DNA from: Polaromonas sp. YR568
GTDB lineage: Bacteria; Pseudomonadota; Gammaproteobacteria; Burkholderiales; Burkholderiaceae_C
DNA length: 64,000 nt
Assembly (NCBI RefSeq): GCF_900116715.1
Contig: NZ_FPBM01000009.1
Coordinates: 153,675 to 217,674 of the forward strand
Reading direction: 5' to 3'
Shown: in pieces, positions 35,890 through 44,114 of the stretch
Layout: each line of letters begins with the position of its first letter
Numbering within the stretch: position 1 is the stretch's first letter
Position numbers and translations under genes: made by a program
Notes under the pieces: generated by a model
What the model was told of the DNA's origin: nothing
Databases searched by the model: none
The model's input: only the letters and a program-made list of their open reading frames with translations

Positions 35890-36784
35890 GCACCGAGCCC
35901 ACCAGCGCGACACCGAATTCGCGCAGGCTGTGGGTGAACCGTGTCATCTGCGGCACCGAGCTCTCGTTTTGCCGCGCCACCACCAGTGCCGCGCCGGCAC
36001 GCACCGCCACGGTGTGCGCATCCGCGCATTCGCTGGCGGGCGGGGTGTCGATGATGATGATGTCGAAATCCTGGCCCAGCGACTGAAGCAGCCTTGAAAA
36101 CTCCTGCCGGCCCAGCAACTCCTGCGGGTTGGGCGGAATGACACCCGCCGGCAAGACCGACAAATCCTGCAATGCCGCCACACTGACCACCGCTTCCGGG
36201 CCGGCGCGGCCGGCGAGCATGTCCGACAGGCCCGCGCCCTTGCCGAGGTTGAACAGCAGGTGCTGGCGCGGCGCCCGCATGTCGGCATCGATCAGCAGGG
36301 TACGCAAACCCAGCTGTGAAAACACGATGGCCAGGTTGGCCGCGATATAGCTGCGCCCTTCCTTGGAACCGGCGCTGACGATGGCCAGGCCCCGGCGGTC
36401 GGCGCCGGTGTCGAACCAGCGCAGCATCAACTGGCTGCGCAGCGCCCGCAACTGCTCCACCGGCTGGCTGTTGGGATGGTGGGCCGCCACCAGTTCGCGG
36501 CTTAAATTGCTTTCGCGGGCCAGGTAGGGGTAGTCAAACTGCACCGACAGCGCAAAGCGCACGTCGTCGTCGGTGAGCAAGCCCAGGGCCTTGCCGGAGT
36601 CACCGAAACGCGCGCCGCGGTCTTTCTGGAAATGCGCGATGCGTTCGGCATCCAGCGGCGACAGGCGCCCCGCATCGACAAGAATCATGCCGATGGACCG
36701 GCCGGATCCGGTGGCCGGCTTGCTGGGCACCGTCAGGGGAACCGGGCGAACCGCGGTGGTGTTGGCATTTCTGTTCATGTTCAT
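35876..36784 (-). CDS. epsG: chain-length regulator tyrosine kinase, EpsG-type
   Basis: A 302-residue cytoplasmic BY-kinase-like ATPase that works with EpsF to set polysaccharide length. An N-terminal GspE-like segment (SIGMILVDAGRLSPLDAERI) precedes the ATPase domain. The P-loop at residues 139-145 reads GSKEGRS, with arginine where Walker A normally has lysine. Walker A' is LLIDADMR (about 163-170) and Walker B is IIIIDTPP. No C-terminal tyrosine cluster is present. I recall the EGRS form from other EpsG proteins, so it may be a family trait. It starts seven bases after epsF on the - strand. Confidence 0.88.
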   Translation of the reverse strand: MNMNRNANTTAVRPVPLTVPSKPATGSGRSIGMILVDAGRLSPLDAERIAHFQKDRGARFGDSGKALGLLTDDDVRFALSVQFDYPYLARESNLSRELVAAHHPNSQPVEQLRALRSQLMLRWFDTGADRRGLAIVSAGSKEGRSYIAANLAIVFSQLGLRTLLIDADMRAPRQHLLFNLGKGAGLSDMLAGRAGPEAVVSVAALQDLSVLPAGVIPPNPQELLGRQEFSRLLQSLGQDFDIIIIDTPPASECADAHTVAVRAGAALVVARQNESSVPQMTRFTHSLREFGVALVGSVLNDA

Positions 36785-36790
36785 CACTTG

Positions 36791-38182
36791 TTACCCTCCA
36801 TGCCCAAGCGCCAGGCGGCGCGGGCCATTCAACCTGCCGGACCCCGTGCCGGAAGAAATACTGGCCAGCACCGGCAGGCCCAGCATCTGCACCAGGTCCT
36901 CGGCGGAGCGCACGCGGCGGTTGGTGAGCTCCAGCAGCAGCGCGCAGGCCACACCGAGCAGCGTCCCGCCAAAAGCGGCAATCAGCAGGTTGACCAGCAG
37001 CCGCGGGCTGGACGGGTTGACCGGCGGCGTCGCCACATTCAGGCGCACCACATTGGTCTGGTTGGTCAGACTCTGCAGGCGCGTCTGCGAAGCGCTCTGG
37101 CTCACCGCCTCATACGCGCGCTGGGCCGACTCGACATCACGGCGGTAGACGTTGAGTTCGTCGCGCTGTTTATTGAGCGCCAGCACGCGGGCCTTCTGGG
37201 CGCCGACGGCGCCTTGCAGTTCGCGCTCGCGGTCTTTGCCGACACGGTAGGTGGTTTCGATCGAAGCGTTGATACGCGCCGTCTCGCTGGCCAGGCGGCT
37301 CTTGAGGGCGGCCAGCTCGGATTCGGCGCGCTGGCGCTCGGGGTGGTTCTCGCCCAGGCGCACACTGACTTCCTGGACCTTGGCCTCCTGCCGCGCCACG
37401 TCGGCCTTCAGGCCGTTGATCAGCGGGCTTTGCATCACCTCGGCGATGGTGTCGCCGCGCGAGCCGCGCTTGCTCTGGCTGTCGGTGGTGTCGCCCTGCA
37501 CGGTCGTGAGCTGAGAGGACAGTTCCGCCAGCTTGGTGGTTTCATAGTCCACGCGCTCATCGCTGCTGACGATGCCGGCCTTTTGCTGGTACTCCGAAAG
37601 GCGGGCCTGGGCTTCTTCCAGCTTGGCGCGCGATGTCTTGGTCTGGCCGTCAAACCATTCCGCGTAGATGCGGGCGGGCTCGGTTTTCAGCGCCAGGTTG
37701 ATATCCAGGTAAGCCTGGGCAAAGGCGTTGGCGACGTTCGCGGCGTCTTCCGGCTCGCTGCCCTTGTAGGTGATGTTGATCACATTGCTTTCGCGCGCGG
37801 GCCGCACGTCCAGCCGCTTTTGCAGGGAGTCGGCCAGCCAGCCTTCCAGGGTACCGCGGCCTTCGGTCGCTTCCATCCAGCGTTCCTTGGTGCGCGGGTT
37901 TTCATCGAGCTTGAGCATCTTCACGACACGCTGCGCCACGCGGTCGCCGCCGATGATGTCCACCTGCGTGGCCATATAGCTGGGCGCCACCAGGCCTTGC
38001 AGCGGCGCACCGCCGGCCACCGGGTCGGGCGAGCGCACGTCGACAAGCACGGCGGTCTGGGCGGTGTATTTTTTGGGCAGGAGCAGGCTGACCGCCAGCG
38101 CCGCGGAAATCGCGAGCAGGACGATCAGCAGGGCCACCCGGTAGCGGGCGCGCAGGATGAGCAGGAATTGATGGAGTGTCAT
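36791..38182 (-). CDS. epsF: chain-length determinant protein, EpsF-type (Wzz/PCP)
   Basis: A 463-residue inner-membrane polysaccharide co-polymerase. The N-terminal helix is YRVALLIVLLAISAALAVSLLL (near residues 14-35). A long periplasmic coiled-coil region rich in Glu, Arg, Gln and Ala spans about 170-390. The second helix, LLVNLLIAAFGGTLLGVACALLLE, lies near 400-425, and the protein ends with a short cytoplasmic tail bearing the RRVRSAEDLVQMLGLPVLA motif that contacts the kinase. Kinase and co-polymerase are separate chains here, unlike fused Wzc. It lies between epsE and epsG in the - strand operon. Confidence 0.92.
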   Translation of the reverse strand: MTLHQFLLILRARYRVALLIVLLAISAALAVSLLLPKKYTAQTAVLVDVRSPDPVAGGAPLQGLVAPSYMATQVDIIGGDRVAQRVVKMLKLDENPRTKERWMEATEGRGTLEGWLADSLQKRLDVRPARESNVINITYKGSEPEDAANVANAFAQAYLDINLALKTEPARIYAEWFDGQTKTSRAKLEEAQARLSEYQQKAGIVSSDERVDYETTKLAELSSQLTTVQGDTTDSQSKRGSRGDTIAEVMQSPLINGLKADVARQEAKVQEVSVRLGENHPERQRAESELAALKSRLASETARINASIETTYRVGKDRERELQGAVGAQKARVLALNKQRDELNVYRRDVESAQRAYEAVSQSASQTRLQSLTNQTNVVRLNVATPPVNPSSPRLLVNLLIAAFGGTLLGVACALLLELTNRRVRSAEDLVQMLGLPVLASISSGTGSGRLNGPRRLALGHGG

Positions 38183-38213
38183 GGGCAGTCCGTCTGGCTG
38201 GAAACTGAAAAAT

Positions 38214-39107
38214 TTAGAAGAGGCTTTCGCGGACGTAGATCACGTCCTCGGGGCGAACGGGGTCGGTCAGGTTAGGCGTGGTCTCCACCACCTTGCCCGA
38301 GGCGTCGCGGCGGTGCAGCTTCAGGCGGTTCTGGCTGCCGCGCACGGTGGGGCCGCCGCCCTGGGCCAGCGCCTGCATGACTGTCATGCCGCGCTCGATG
38401 CGGTAAGGGCCGGGGCGCTGCGCCTCGCCGTAGATGTAGAACATGGGCGCCTTGTTGACGTACAGCGTGTCGCCGCCAGCCAGCACGATGTCCTCATCGG
38501 ATTTTTCATTGAGGAAGAGCGCCGGGATGTCTATCACCTTGCGAAAGGGTTTTCCGTCGCGCTGGCCGGTGACGATCAGCACATCGTCGCCGGTTGCGGT
38601 GGTGCCGCCTGCGGCGGCCAGCATGTCGCTGACACGGGTGTTAAAGGTCTCCAGCGGGAAGCGGCCGGGCCGGCTCACCTGCCCCAGCACCGCCACCTGG
38701 TTGCCGCGTACCTGGCGCAGCACGATGTTGACCTGCGGCACTTTCACAAAGCCGCCGCTGCGCAGGGCGTCGGCGATCTTTTTCTCGGCCTCGGCAATCG
38801 TGAGCCCGCCCAGTTGCACACTGCCCACCAGCGGGTAGCTGATCACGCCGCTTTCCGACACACGCGCATCGATGGATAGGTCTGGGCTTTGGTAGACCTG
38901 CACGCCGATGGCGTCGCCGGCGCCCAGCCGGTAGTCCTGGTTGTTGGGCACGGCGGGCCCGGCCGGCGCTGCTGCGGGTGCCGGAGCCGTCGCTGCGGCT
39001 TGAAGCGATGGCGGTGGCGCAGTCTGGGCAAACATCGGCACGGCAGACATGCACAACACAGCCGTCACAAAGTATCGGCTCATCGATTTGAAAAGTAGCG
39101 GTTTCAT
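38214..39107 (-). CDS. epsE: polysaccharide export outer-membrane protein, EpsE-type (Wza family)
   Basis: A 297-residue exported protein of the polysaccharide biosynthesis/export family. A signal peptide ends near MFAQ; no lipobox is seen, unlike Wza. The family domain begins YRLGAGDAIGVQVYQSPDLS, followed by SLBB-type repeats (VAVLGQVSRPGRFPL; FYIYGEAQRPGPYRIE). It forms the periplasmic and outer-membrane part of the export channel with EpsF and EpsL. The ATG at 39107 is preferred to starts upstream that overlap epsL. Confidence 0.92.
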   Translation of the reverse strand: MKPLLFKSMSRYFVTAVLCMSAVPMFAQTAPPPSLQAAATAPAPAAAPAGPAVPNNQDYRLGAGDAIGVQVYQSPDLSIDARVSESGVISYPLVGSVQLGGLTIAEAEKKIADALRSGGFVKVPQVNIVLRQVRGNQVAVLGQVSRPGRFPLETFNTRVSDMLAAAGGTTATGDDVLIVTGQRDGKPFRKVIDIPALFLNEKSDEDIVLAGGDTLYVNKAPMFYIYGEAQRPGPYRIERGMTVMQALAQGGGPTVRGSQNRLKLHRRDASGKVVETTPNLTDPVRPEDVIYVRESLF

Positions 39108-39166
39108 CTTGTCGCCTTTCGGGGAAGCGGAAATTTCAGGAACAGGCAGCTCATGGAAGGCTTTCA

Positions 39167-40369
39167 TCAAAAGCTCGCATCGGCGGCCACGCCAAAGGTG
39201 TTGCTCTTGTAGTCAAAGCCCGGCTCGTTGGACTTGCGCCTGTCGCTCTGCACGGTGGCGCTCAGCTTGAGCGCGCGCATCGCCTGCCATTCAACGGCCA
39301 GCGACAGCAGGTTGGTGGTGTCGCGGCGGCCGCTGGCGGCAAAGCCCGGCAGCGGGCCCTTGAAGTCGCGCGCGCCGTGGTCGTAGCGCAGGCGCACGGC
39401 CGTTTTTTCAGTGGCCTTCCAGGTCGGGGCCACAAAGAAGCGCCAGCCCTCGTAGTAGCTGGCGGTGGTGGTCTGGTAGCTGCCCAGCTCGCGCACCACG
39501 CCGCCGGCCAGGCTGGTCTTGGGCGTGATGGCCCAGGCTGCATCCAGCTGGCCGGTCACGCCGGAGAAATCGCGCGCGCCCAGCCCGTCATGCGAACGGT
39601 CGAAATGCGCCACCTTGGCCCGCAGTGTGGTCTTGGCGCTGGGCGCCCAGTCAAAGCGGAACTCATGCTCGCGGTCGGTGAAGTTGCCGGCGAACACCGG
39701 CGACAGGAAGCGGCCCGGGTATTCGCCCTTGCCTTCCCTCAAGCGGTAAGCCATCGACGTGCCGGACGGGTAGACATAACGCACGCCGCCCTCGGCGCCG
39801 TGGACTTTGGAGTCGCCCTCGAAGGTGTTGGGCTGGCTGTTGGCGCTGGTGCGCTCGAACAGGCCGCCCACCAGGCGCCATGTACCGTCAAGCTCGTATT
39901 CCGCGTCAAAAATGGTGGAGCGGTTGGTCCGGCGGTTGATCTGCCCCGTGCCCTGCACGTCGGCATAGGTGTCCACAAACTCGCGCCTGTCCGTCGTCAG
40001 GTTGCCGTGCAATGCCGGCGTGAAGCTCCAGCGCCAGGCGGCGGCATAGTTCACGGCTGTGAAGTCCAGGTAGGAAAACCGGCTGTAGCGGTGGTCTTCA
40101 ATGTTGGCGTCGAATTCAAACCGCTGCAGGCCATAGGGCTTGTTGATCTTGAAGCCTGCGGTCGTCACGGCCACGGTGTCATCGCGGTCAGGCGTTCCGA
40201 TCACCGCCTGCGCGTTGGCGCTGTCCGACAGCCGGAAGACGTTGCTGTCGTGCATAAAGCTTTGGCCCGCCCTGAACTGCAGGGTGTCGAGCTCGTCGGC
40301 GTGCACGGCCAGGGGGAACAGGCTCAATACAAGCAGCGGAACTGGAAGAAGCGTGCGATGGGAGCTCAA
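39167..40369 (-). CDS. epsL: outer-membrane beta-barrel protein, EpsL-type
   Basis: A 400-residue protein with a signal peptide (cleavage near AVHA) and a body of alternating polar/hydrophobic strands ending in phenylalanine (AADASF), typical of outer-membrane barrels. It matches the exopolysaccharide operon protein EpsL in layout: LQFRAGQSFMHDSNVFRLSD at the mature N-terminus, then repeated YRYS/WRWSF strand motifs. It may form or support the exit pore for the polymer. It lies between the initiating transferase (33-base gap) and epsE on the - strand. Confidence 0.87.
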   Translation of the reverse strand: MSSHRTLLPVPLLVLSLFPLAVHADELDTLQFRAGQSFMHDSNVFRLSDSANAQAVIGTPDRDDTVAVTTAGFKINKPYGLQRFEFDANIEDHRYSRFSYLDFTAVNYAAAWRWSFTPALHGNLTTDRREFVDTYADVQGTGQINRRTNRSTIFDAEYELDGTWRLVGGLFERTSANSQPNTFEGDSKVHGAEGGVRYVYPSGTSMAYRLREGKGEYPGRFLSPVFAGNFTDREHEFRFDWAPSAKTTLRAKVAHFDRSHDGLGARDFSGVTGQLDAAWAITPKTSLAGGVVRELGSYQTTTASYYEGWRFFVAPTWKATEKTAVRLRYDHGARDFKGPLPGFAASGRRDTTNLLSLAVEWQAMRALKLSATVQSDRRKSNEPGFDYKSNTFGVAADASF

Positions 40370-40401
40370 AAGCGGTCCTCCGTTTTCTGTTTACTGGTTA
40401 T

Positions 40402-41838
40402 TTAGTAAGCCGCACCGTCCTTGAACACCAGGCGGATGGTTTTCAGGATGATGAAAAAATCAAGCTGCAGCGACCAGTTGCGCAGGTAGTCCAGGTCGCA
40501 GTCGATGCGTGACTGCATCTTGTCCAGCGTGTCGGTTTCGCCGCGCTGGCCGTTGACCTGCGCCCAGCCGGTGATGCCGGGCCTGACCTTGTGGCGCACC
40601 ATGTAGCCCTTGATGAGCGAGCGGTACATCTCGTTGTGGGCCACCGCGTGCGGGCGTGGGCCGACGATGCTCATGCGGCCCTGCAGCACATTAAAAAATT
40701 GCGGCAGCTCGTCGAGCGAGGTCTTGCGCAGGATGGCGCCCAGGCGGGTTACACGCATGTCGTTTTTGCTGGCCTGGCGGATGGTGCCGCCGTCTTCGGT
40801 GACGGCCATGGAGCGGAATTTGTAGACCAGGATTTCCTCACCATCCAGGCCATAGCGGCGCTGCTTGAAGATGATGGGGCCGGGCGAGTCCAGCTTGACC
40901 ATGAGCGCAATCACCGCCATCACCGGCAGGATCAGCATCAGGATCAGCAAGGACAGCACAATGTCGCTGGCGCGTTTGAGCACGCCGTTGACGCCTCGGA
41001 ACGGCGTGTCGCACACCGAGATCACCGTGACGCCGCACACCGTGTCGCTGCGGCCCTGGATCAGGTCGGTGATGAACATGTCGGGCACAAAATAAATCGA
41101 GGCCGTGGTGTCCTTGAGCCCATCCAATACCTGCAGGATGCGCGGCCGGGAGGCCATGGGCAGCGACAGGTAAATGAACTGGATGCGGTGCTGCTTGACG
41201 TAAGCCGGCAGGTCGTCAATCTTGCCGACCAGCCGGTGGCCGTCTTGACCATCCTGCGCCGTGCGGCGTTCTTCGCCGCGGTCGTCAAAAAAACCTTTCA
41301 GGTCAATGCCCGAGTAGGCCGAACCGGCGATATGCCCGGCCAGGGACACGCCCTGCTCGTTCATGCCGACGATCACCGCGCCGCGCGGCGGCCCCTGCAG
41401 CTTCAGCAACTGCGGCGCCGCCGCCCTGAGCGCCAGGTGCGCACCGATTTGGGCCAGAGGCGCCACCCACAGCCAGTGGACCAGAACAGCCATGGAGAAT
41501 TTGTGGAAGTACTCCGTCACATAACCCGTCAGCAGCAACAGGCCGGCGATCCAGATCCAGTGAAAGGCGATCTTGAAGAGCACTTTCCAGACCGGCAGGC
41601 GAAGCTGGGCGCTGCCCGGAAAGGTCAATGAAAACACGATGACCGACAGGATGAGGTATGCGGGCCGCACCGCGCCTTCATAGTAAAAAGCCAGCGCCCA
41701 CAAAGAGAACACCAGCACCAGCGGATCAAGCCCGGCTTCAACCGCGGTGAACAGATGGCTGCGGCCCAGCCCCATGGCGCGGGGTTCGCGCTGGTTAAGC
41801 CAGGCGGAGGCGGAGCTGAGTTGGTTTGCTTCAGCCAT
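40402..41838 (-). CDS. undecaprenyl-phosphate sugar phosphotransferase (WcaJ/EpsB-type)
   Basis: A 478-residue polyprenyl-phosphate hexose-1-phosphate transferase that starts each repeat unit on the lipid carrier. The N-terminal half has four to five helices and a Rossmann-like domain (RGAVIVGMNEQGVSLAGHI). The C-terminal catalytic domain begins KRASDIVLSLLILMLILPVM and carries KFRSM, LRKTSLDELPQFFNVLQG and SIVGPRPHAVAHNE. GITGWAQVNGQRG is also typical. The ATG at 41838 overlaps the end of epsA by eight bases. This is the priming enzyme for the whole locus. Confidence 0.94.
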   Translation of the reverse strand: MAEANQLSSASAWLNQREPRAMGLGRSHLFTAVEAGLDPLVLVFSLWALAFYYEGAVRPAYLILSVIVFSLTFPGSAQLRLPVWKVLFKIAFHWIWIAGLLLLTGYVTEYFHKFSMAVLVHWLWVAPLAQIGAHLALRAAAPQLLKLQGPPRGAVIVGMNEQGVSLAGHIAGSAYSGIDLKGFFDDRGEERRTAQDGQDGHRLVGKIDDLPAYVKQHRIQFIYLSLPMASRPRILQVLDGLKDTTASIYFVPDMFITDLIQGRSDTVCGVTVISVCDTPFRGVNGVLKRASDIVLSLLILMLILPVMAVIALMVKLDSPGPIIFKQRRYGLDGEEILVYKFRSMAVTEDGGTIRQASKNDMRVTRLGAILRKTSLDELPQFFNVLQGRMSIVGPRPHAVAHNEMYRSLIKGYMVRHKVRPGITGWAQVNGQRGETDTLDKMQSRIDCDLDYLRNWSLQLDFFIILKTIRLVFKDGAAY

Positions 41839-42616
41839 AGATGCCAACCCTCGTGACTTTGGAAACCGCCTGCGCGCGGTTGAACACATTGAGCTTCTGG
41901 AAGATGCGCTGCATGTGGTTCTTCACGGTGAAGCCGCTGATGCACAGGATCGCGCCTATCTCTGAATTGGTTTTACCCATGGCCACCCAGGCCATGATCT
42001 GGGTTTCGCGCTCGCTCAGGCCGGAGGCATCATCGACAGCGCGCACGGGCAAAGCGGCCTGGCGGCGCTGTTGCGGCAAGGGCGCCATCTGCCGCAAGGC
42101 GGCGTCCATGCTGGGCATGAGCATGCGGATGGCTGTGAACGCCGGCTCGGCGGGAATGTCGTTCTCACCCATCAAGACATAGACACATTCCTGCTGCGCC
42201 CTTGTGTCGTGCAGGCCGTGGATCAACACCGAACGCATGCCGCGAAGGCTGCTGCTAAAGGAGCCGGGCAAACTCGCCTGGCCCAGCAGGTAGTCGAATT
42301 CAGCAAAGTCCAGGCGGCAGGGCTGCCTGTCAGCGGAAAGCCAGCGGTCGTAGAACTTTGCGAGGAGAAACGGCAGGCTGTCGGTGCCCGCCGCATAAGA
42401 ACGTGCACCCGGCAGCCTGGAGACGACGTCATGCTGGATGGCGCCTTCCTGGAAATTGCCCCAGCCCGCCAGCAGGATGTCGTGCGGCAGGCATCGCTGG
42501 ATATCGCCCTGCAGCCATTCGAGCAGCTCGGCATGCCGCGTGATGGCCGTGCCCTGTTCTACCAGCGCTGCATAGCGCGCTGAATCTTCGCCTGAAAGCG
42601 GAGTCTGTAACTTCAT
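41831..42616 (-). CDS. epsA: LuxR-family transcriptional regulator, EpsA-type
   Basis: A 261-residue regulator at the head of the - strand eps operon. The C-terminal helix-turn-helix reads LSERETQIMAWVAMGKTNSEIGAILCISGFTVKNHMQRIF, the LuxR/NarL DNA-binding domain. The N-terminal domain has no receiver aspartate and no recognised autoinducer pocket; it resembles EpsA regulators of exopolysaccharide operons. It overlaps the priming transferase gene by eight bases, so regulator and enzyme are co-translated. Its own promoter must lie in the 398-base gap that separates it from the divergent acyltransferase. Confidence 0.85.
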   Translation of the reverse strand: MKLQTPLSGEDSARYAALVEQGTAITRHAELLEWLQGDIQRCLPHDILLAGWGNFQEGAIQHDVVSRLPGARSYAAGTDSLPFLLAKFYDRWLSADRQPCRLDFAEFDYLLGQASLPGSFSSSLRGMRSVLIHGLHDTRAQQECVYVLMGENDIPAEPAFTAIRMLMPSMDAALRQMAPLPQQRRQAALPVRAVDDASGLSERETQIMAWVAMGKTNSEIGAILCISGFTVKNHMQRIFQKLNVFNRAQAVSKVTRVGIYG

Positions 42617-43014
42617 GTCTGGATGTCACTTCCCTGTGTTTGTCCCGCGGATTCGCCAGGTGACGGCGCTGCGGAAACAGCTGATTGAGGATCGAACAAG
42701 TCATCGGGTGACGCCATGCGCCAAGCGAGAAGGTTGATGTAGGAGATGAACTTGAGTTTAGGGTTTTCCCGATTGATTCATTTGACAAACGGGAGGCGCA
42801 TTCGTTGCAACAACGTAACAGCTGTGCGCTTGATGTTGGATGTCGCGCAAAGCGATACCGCTTGCAACAGTTTGCTTTTTTTTGACCTGAAGGTGGCGCG
42901 CTACTTGATTACGCTTTGAGCATTGACTGTTCATTCACACACGCCCGTGCATTCAAGTCACACAAGTCACACGCTCGGGAATCAACGCAGCATGAAGAGA
43001 GGAACCCGCATCCG
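42617..43014. promoter_or_regulatory. divergent regulatory gap between epsA and acyltransferase gene
   Basis: About 400 bases without a gene. It is clearly more AT-rich in its middle. Visible features: CGTTG-CAA-CAACG palindrome (42803-42807, 42811-42815), TGACAA at 42783-42788 (a TTGTCA -35 on the - strand, without a well-spaced -10), an eight-T run near 42867, and the tandem nonamer CAAGTCACA twice at 42954-42971. These are candidate sites for EpsA or another regulator; none is assigned. Confidence 0.45.
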
Positions 43015-44019
43015 ATGACCGGCCAGAAAATGAAACGCAATCTTGAAGTGGATACGTTGAGGGGCATTGCGTGCGTCTTGCTGGTTCTGTTTCATGTGGT
43101 GGGAGACACACCCGCCGTCGGCCTGAAGATCCCGGAAGGCCATTGGGTACAGGTTTTTAATGAAGCGCTTGCGTACATACGCATGCCGCTCTTTTCCTTT
43201 ATCTCCGGGTATGTCTACGGCTTTCGCCCCTACCAGGGCAATGCGCCGGGTTTTGTCAAAGGCAAGGTTCGCCGGCTCTTGTTGCCGCTGATCACGGTGG
43301 GCACCATTTTTGCGGTCGTCCAGGCTTTTACGCCCGGCGCCAACAGCACGGTCAACCAGTGGTGGCTGCTGCACATCGTGCCGGTGGGGCACTTCTGGTT
43401 TCTCGAGGCCCTGTTCATCGTCTTCCTGGTCGTCATCCTGCTGGAGCACCTGAAGGCGCTGTCTACGCCGGCGGGCTTCGCACTGACCTGGGCCTTGTGC
43501 GCTGTGCTCTTTGATTACTTCAGCCCACCGAATTACTTTGCGGCACAGGGCGCGGTGTACCTGCTGCCCTTCTTTCTGGCGGGCCTGGCCTGCAAGCGCT
43601 TTGAGATCACCGGCCCGGCGGCGCGCGGCGCAGCAGCGGCTGTCTTCATCTGCGCCGCCACGGTGGCCATGCTGTTTCCGCAGTACTCCGAACAGGGCAA
43701 CTCCATCGCCGCGCTCGGGCTGGGTGTCTGCAGCGCATTTTTGCTTTTGCGCAGCGGCTGGAGCTCACGCCACCTCGCCTACGTGGGCTCCTGGTCGTTC
43801 GCAATTTATCTGCTGCATGTCTTCTTCACCGCGGCAAGCCGCATCCTGCTGAAGAAGATCGGTGTGACGGACACTTATGTGTTGCTCGTGATGGGTCTTG
43901 CTGCGGGCCTCATCGGGCCCATCATCTCGGCTTTGCTGATCAGCCGGCACGCGGGGCTCAATCTGTGGCTGCTGGGCGTGACCGCGCCCAAACCCAAGGC
44001 CACAACAGCACCGGCCTGA
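43015..44019 (+). CDS. acyltransferase family 3 membrane protein
   Basis: A 334-residue integral membrane protein with about ten helices. KRNLEVDTLRGIACVLLVLFHVVGD and MPLFSFISGYVYGF are the acyltransferase-3 motifs with the conserved Arg and His. It lies beyond epsA, divergent from it, and probably adds acetyl or similar groups to the polysaccharide, or to another surface glycan. The ATG at 43015 has AGAGAGGAA 10-18 bases upstream; in-frame sequence further upstream is the AT-rich regulatory gap. It is a different protein from the one at 29077. Confidence 0.87.
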   Translation: MTGQKMKRNLEVDTLRGIACVLLVLFHVVGDTPAVGLKIPEGHWVQVFNEALAYIRMPLFSFISGYVYGFRPYQGNAPGFVKGKVRRLLLPLITVGTIFAVVQAFTPGANSTVNQWWLLHIVPVGHFWFLEALFIVFLVVILLEHLKALSTPAGFALTWALCAVLFDYFSPPNYFAAQGAVYLLPFFLAGLACKRFEITGPAARGAAAAVFICAATVAMLFPQYSEQGNSIAALGLGVCSAFLLLRSGWSSRHLAYVGSWSFAIYLLHVFFTAASRILLKKIGVTDTYVLLVMGLAAGLIGPIISALLISRHAGLNLWLLGVTAPKPKATTAPA

Positions 44020-44114
44020 GAAGTCGCCATAACCGTTCACGTTACCCCTCCTGACGGGAGTAACACCCATGCGTTATAAAGGTACAACCTTTTACAGGAC
44101 GACACCCTGTGCGC

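Noticed and set aside
36632..38275. 547-codon + strand frame opposite epsF
   Set aside because: Antisense to a clear chain-length determinant; no start signal or domain.
38214..39107. EpsE as a lipoprotein
   Set aside because: The only cysteine near the signal peptide follows TAVL, which does not fit a lipobox.
22364..44019. Polysaccharide locus as a recent genomic island
   Set aside because: No integrase, transposase, tRNA or flanking repeat was found and codon use matches the rest of the window.
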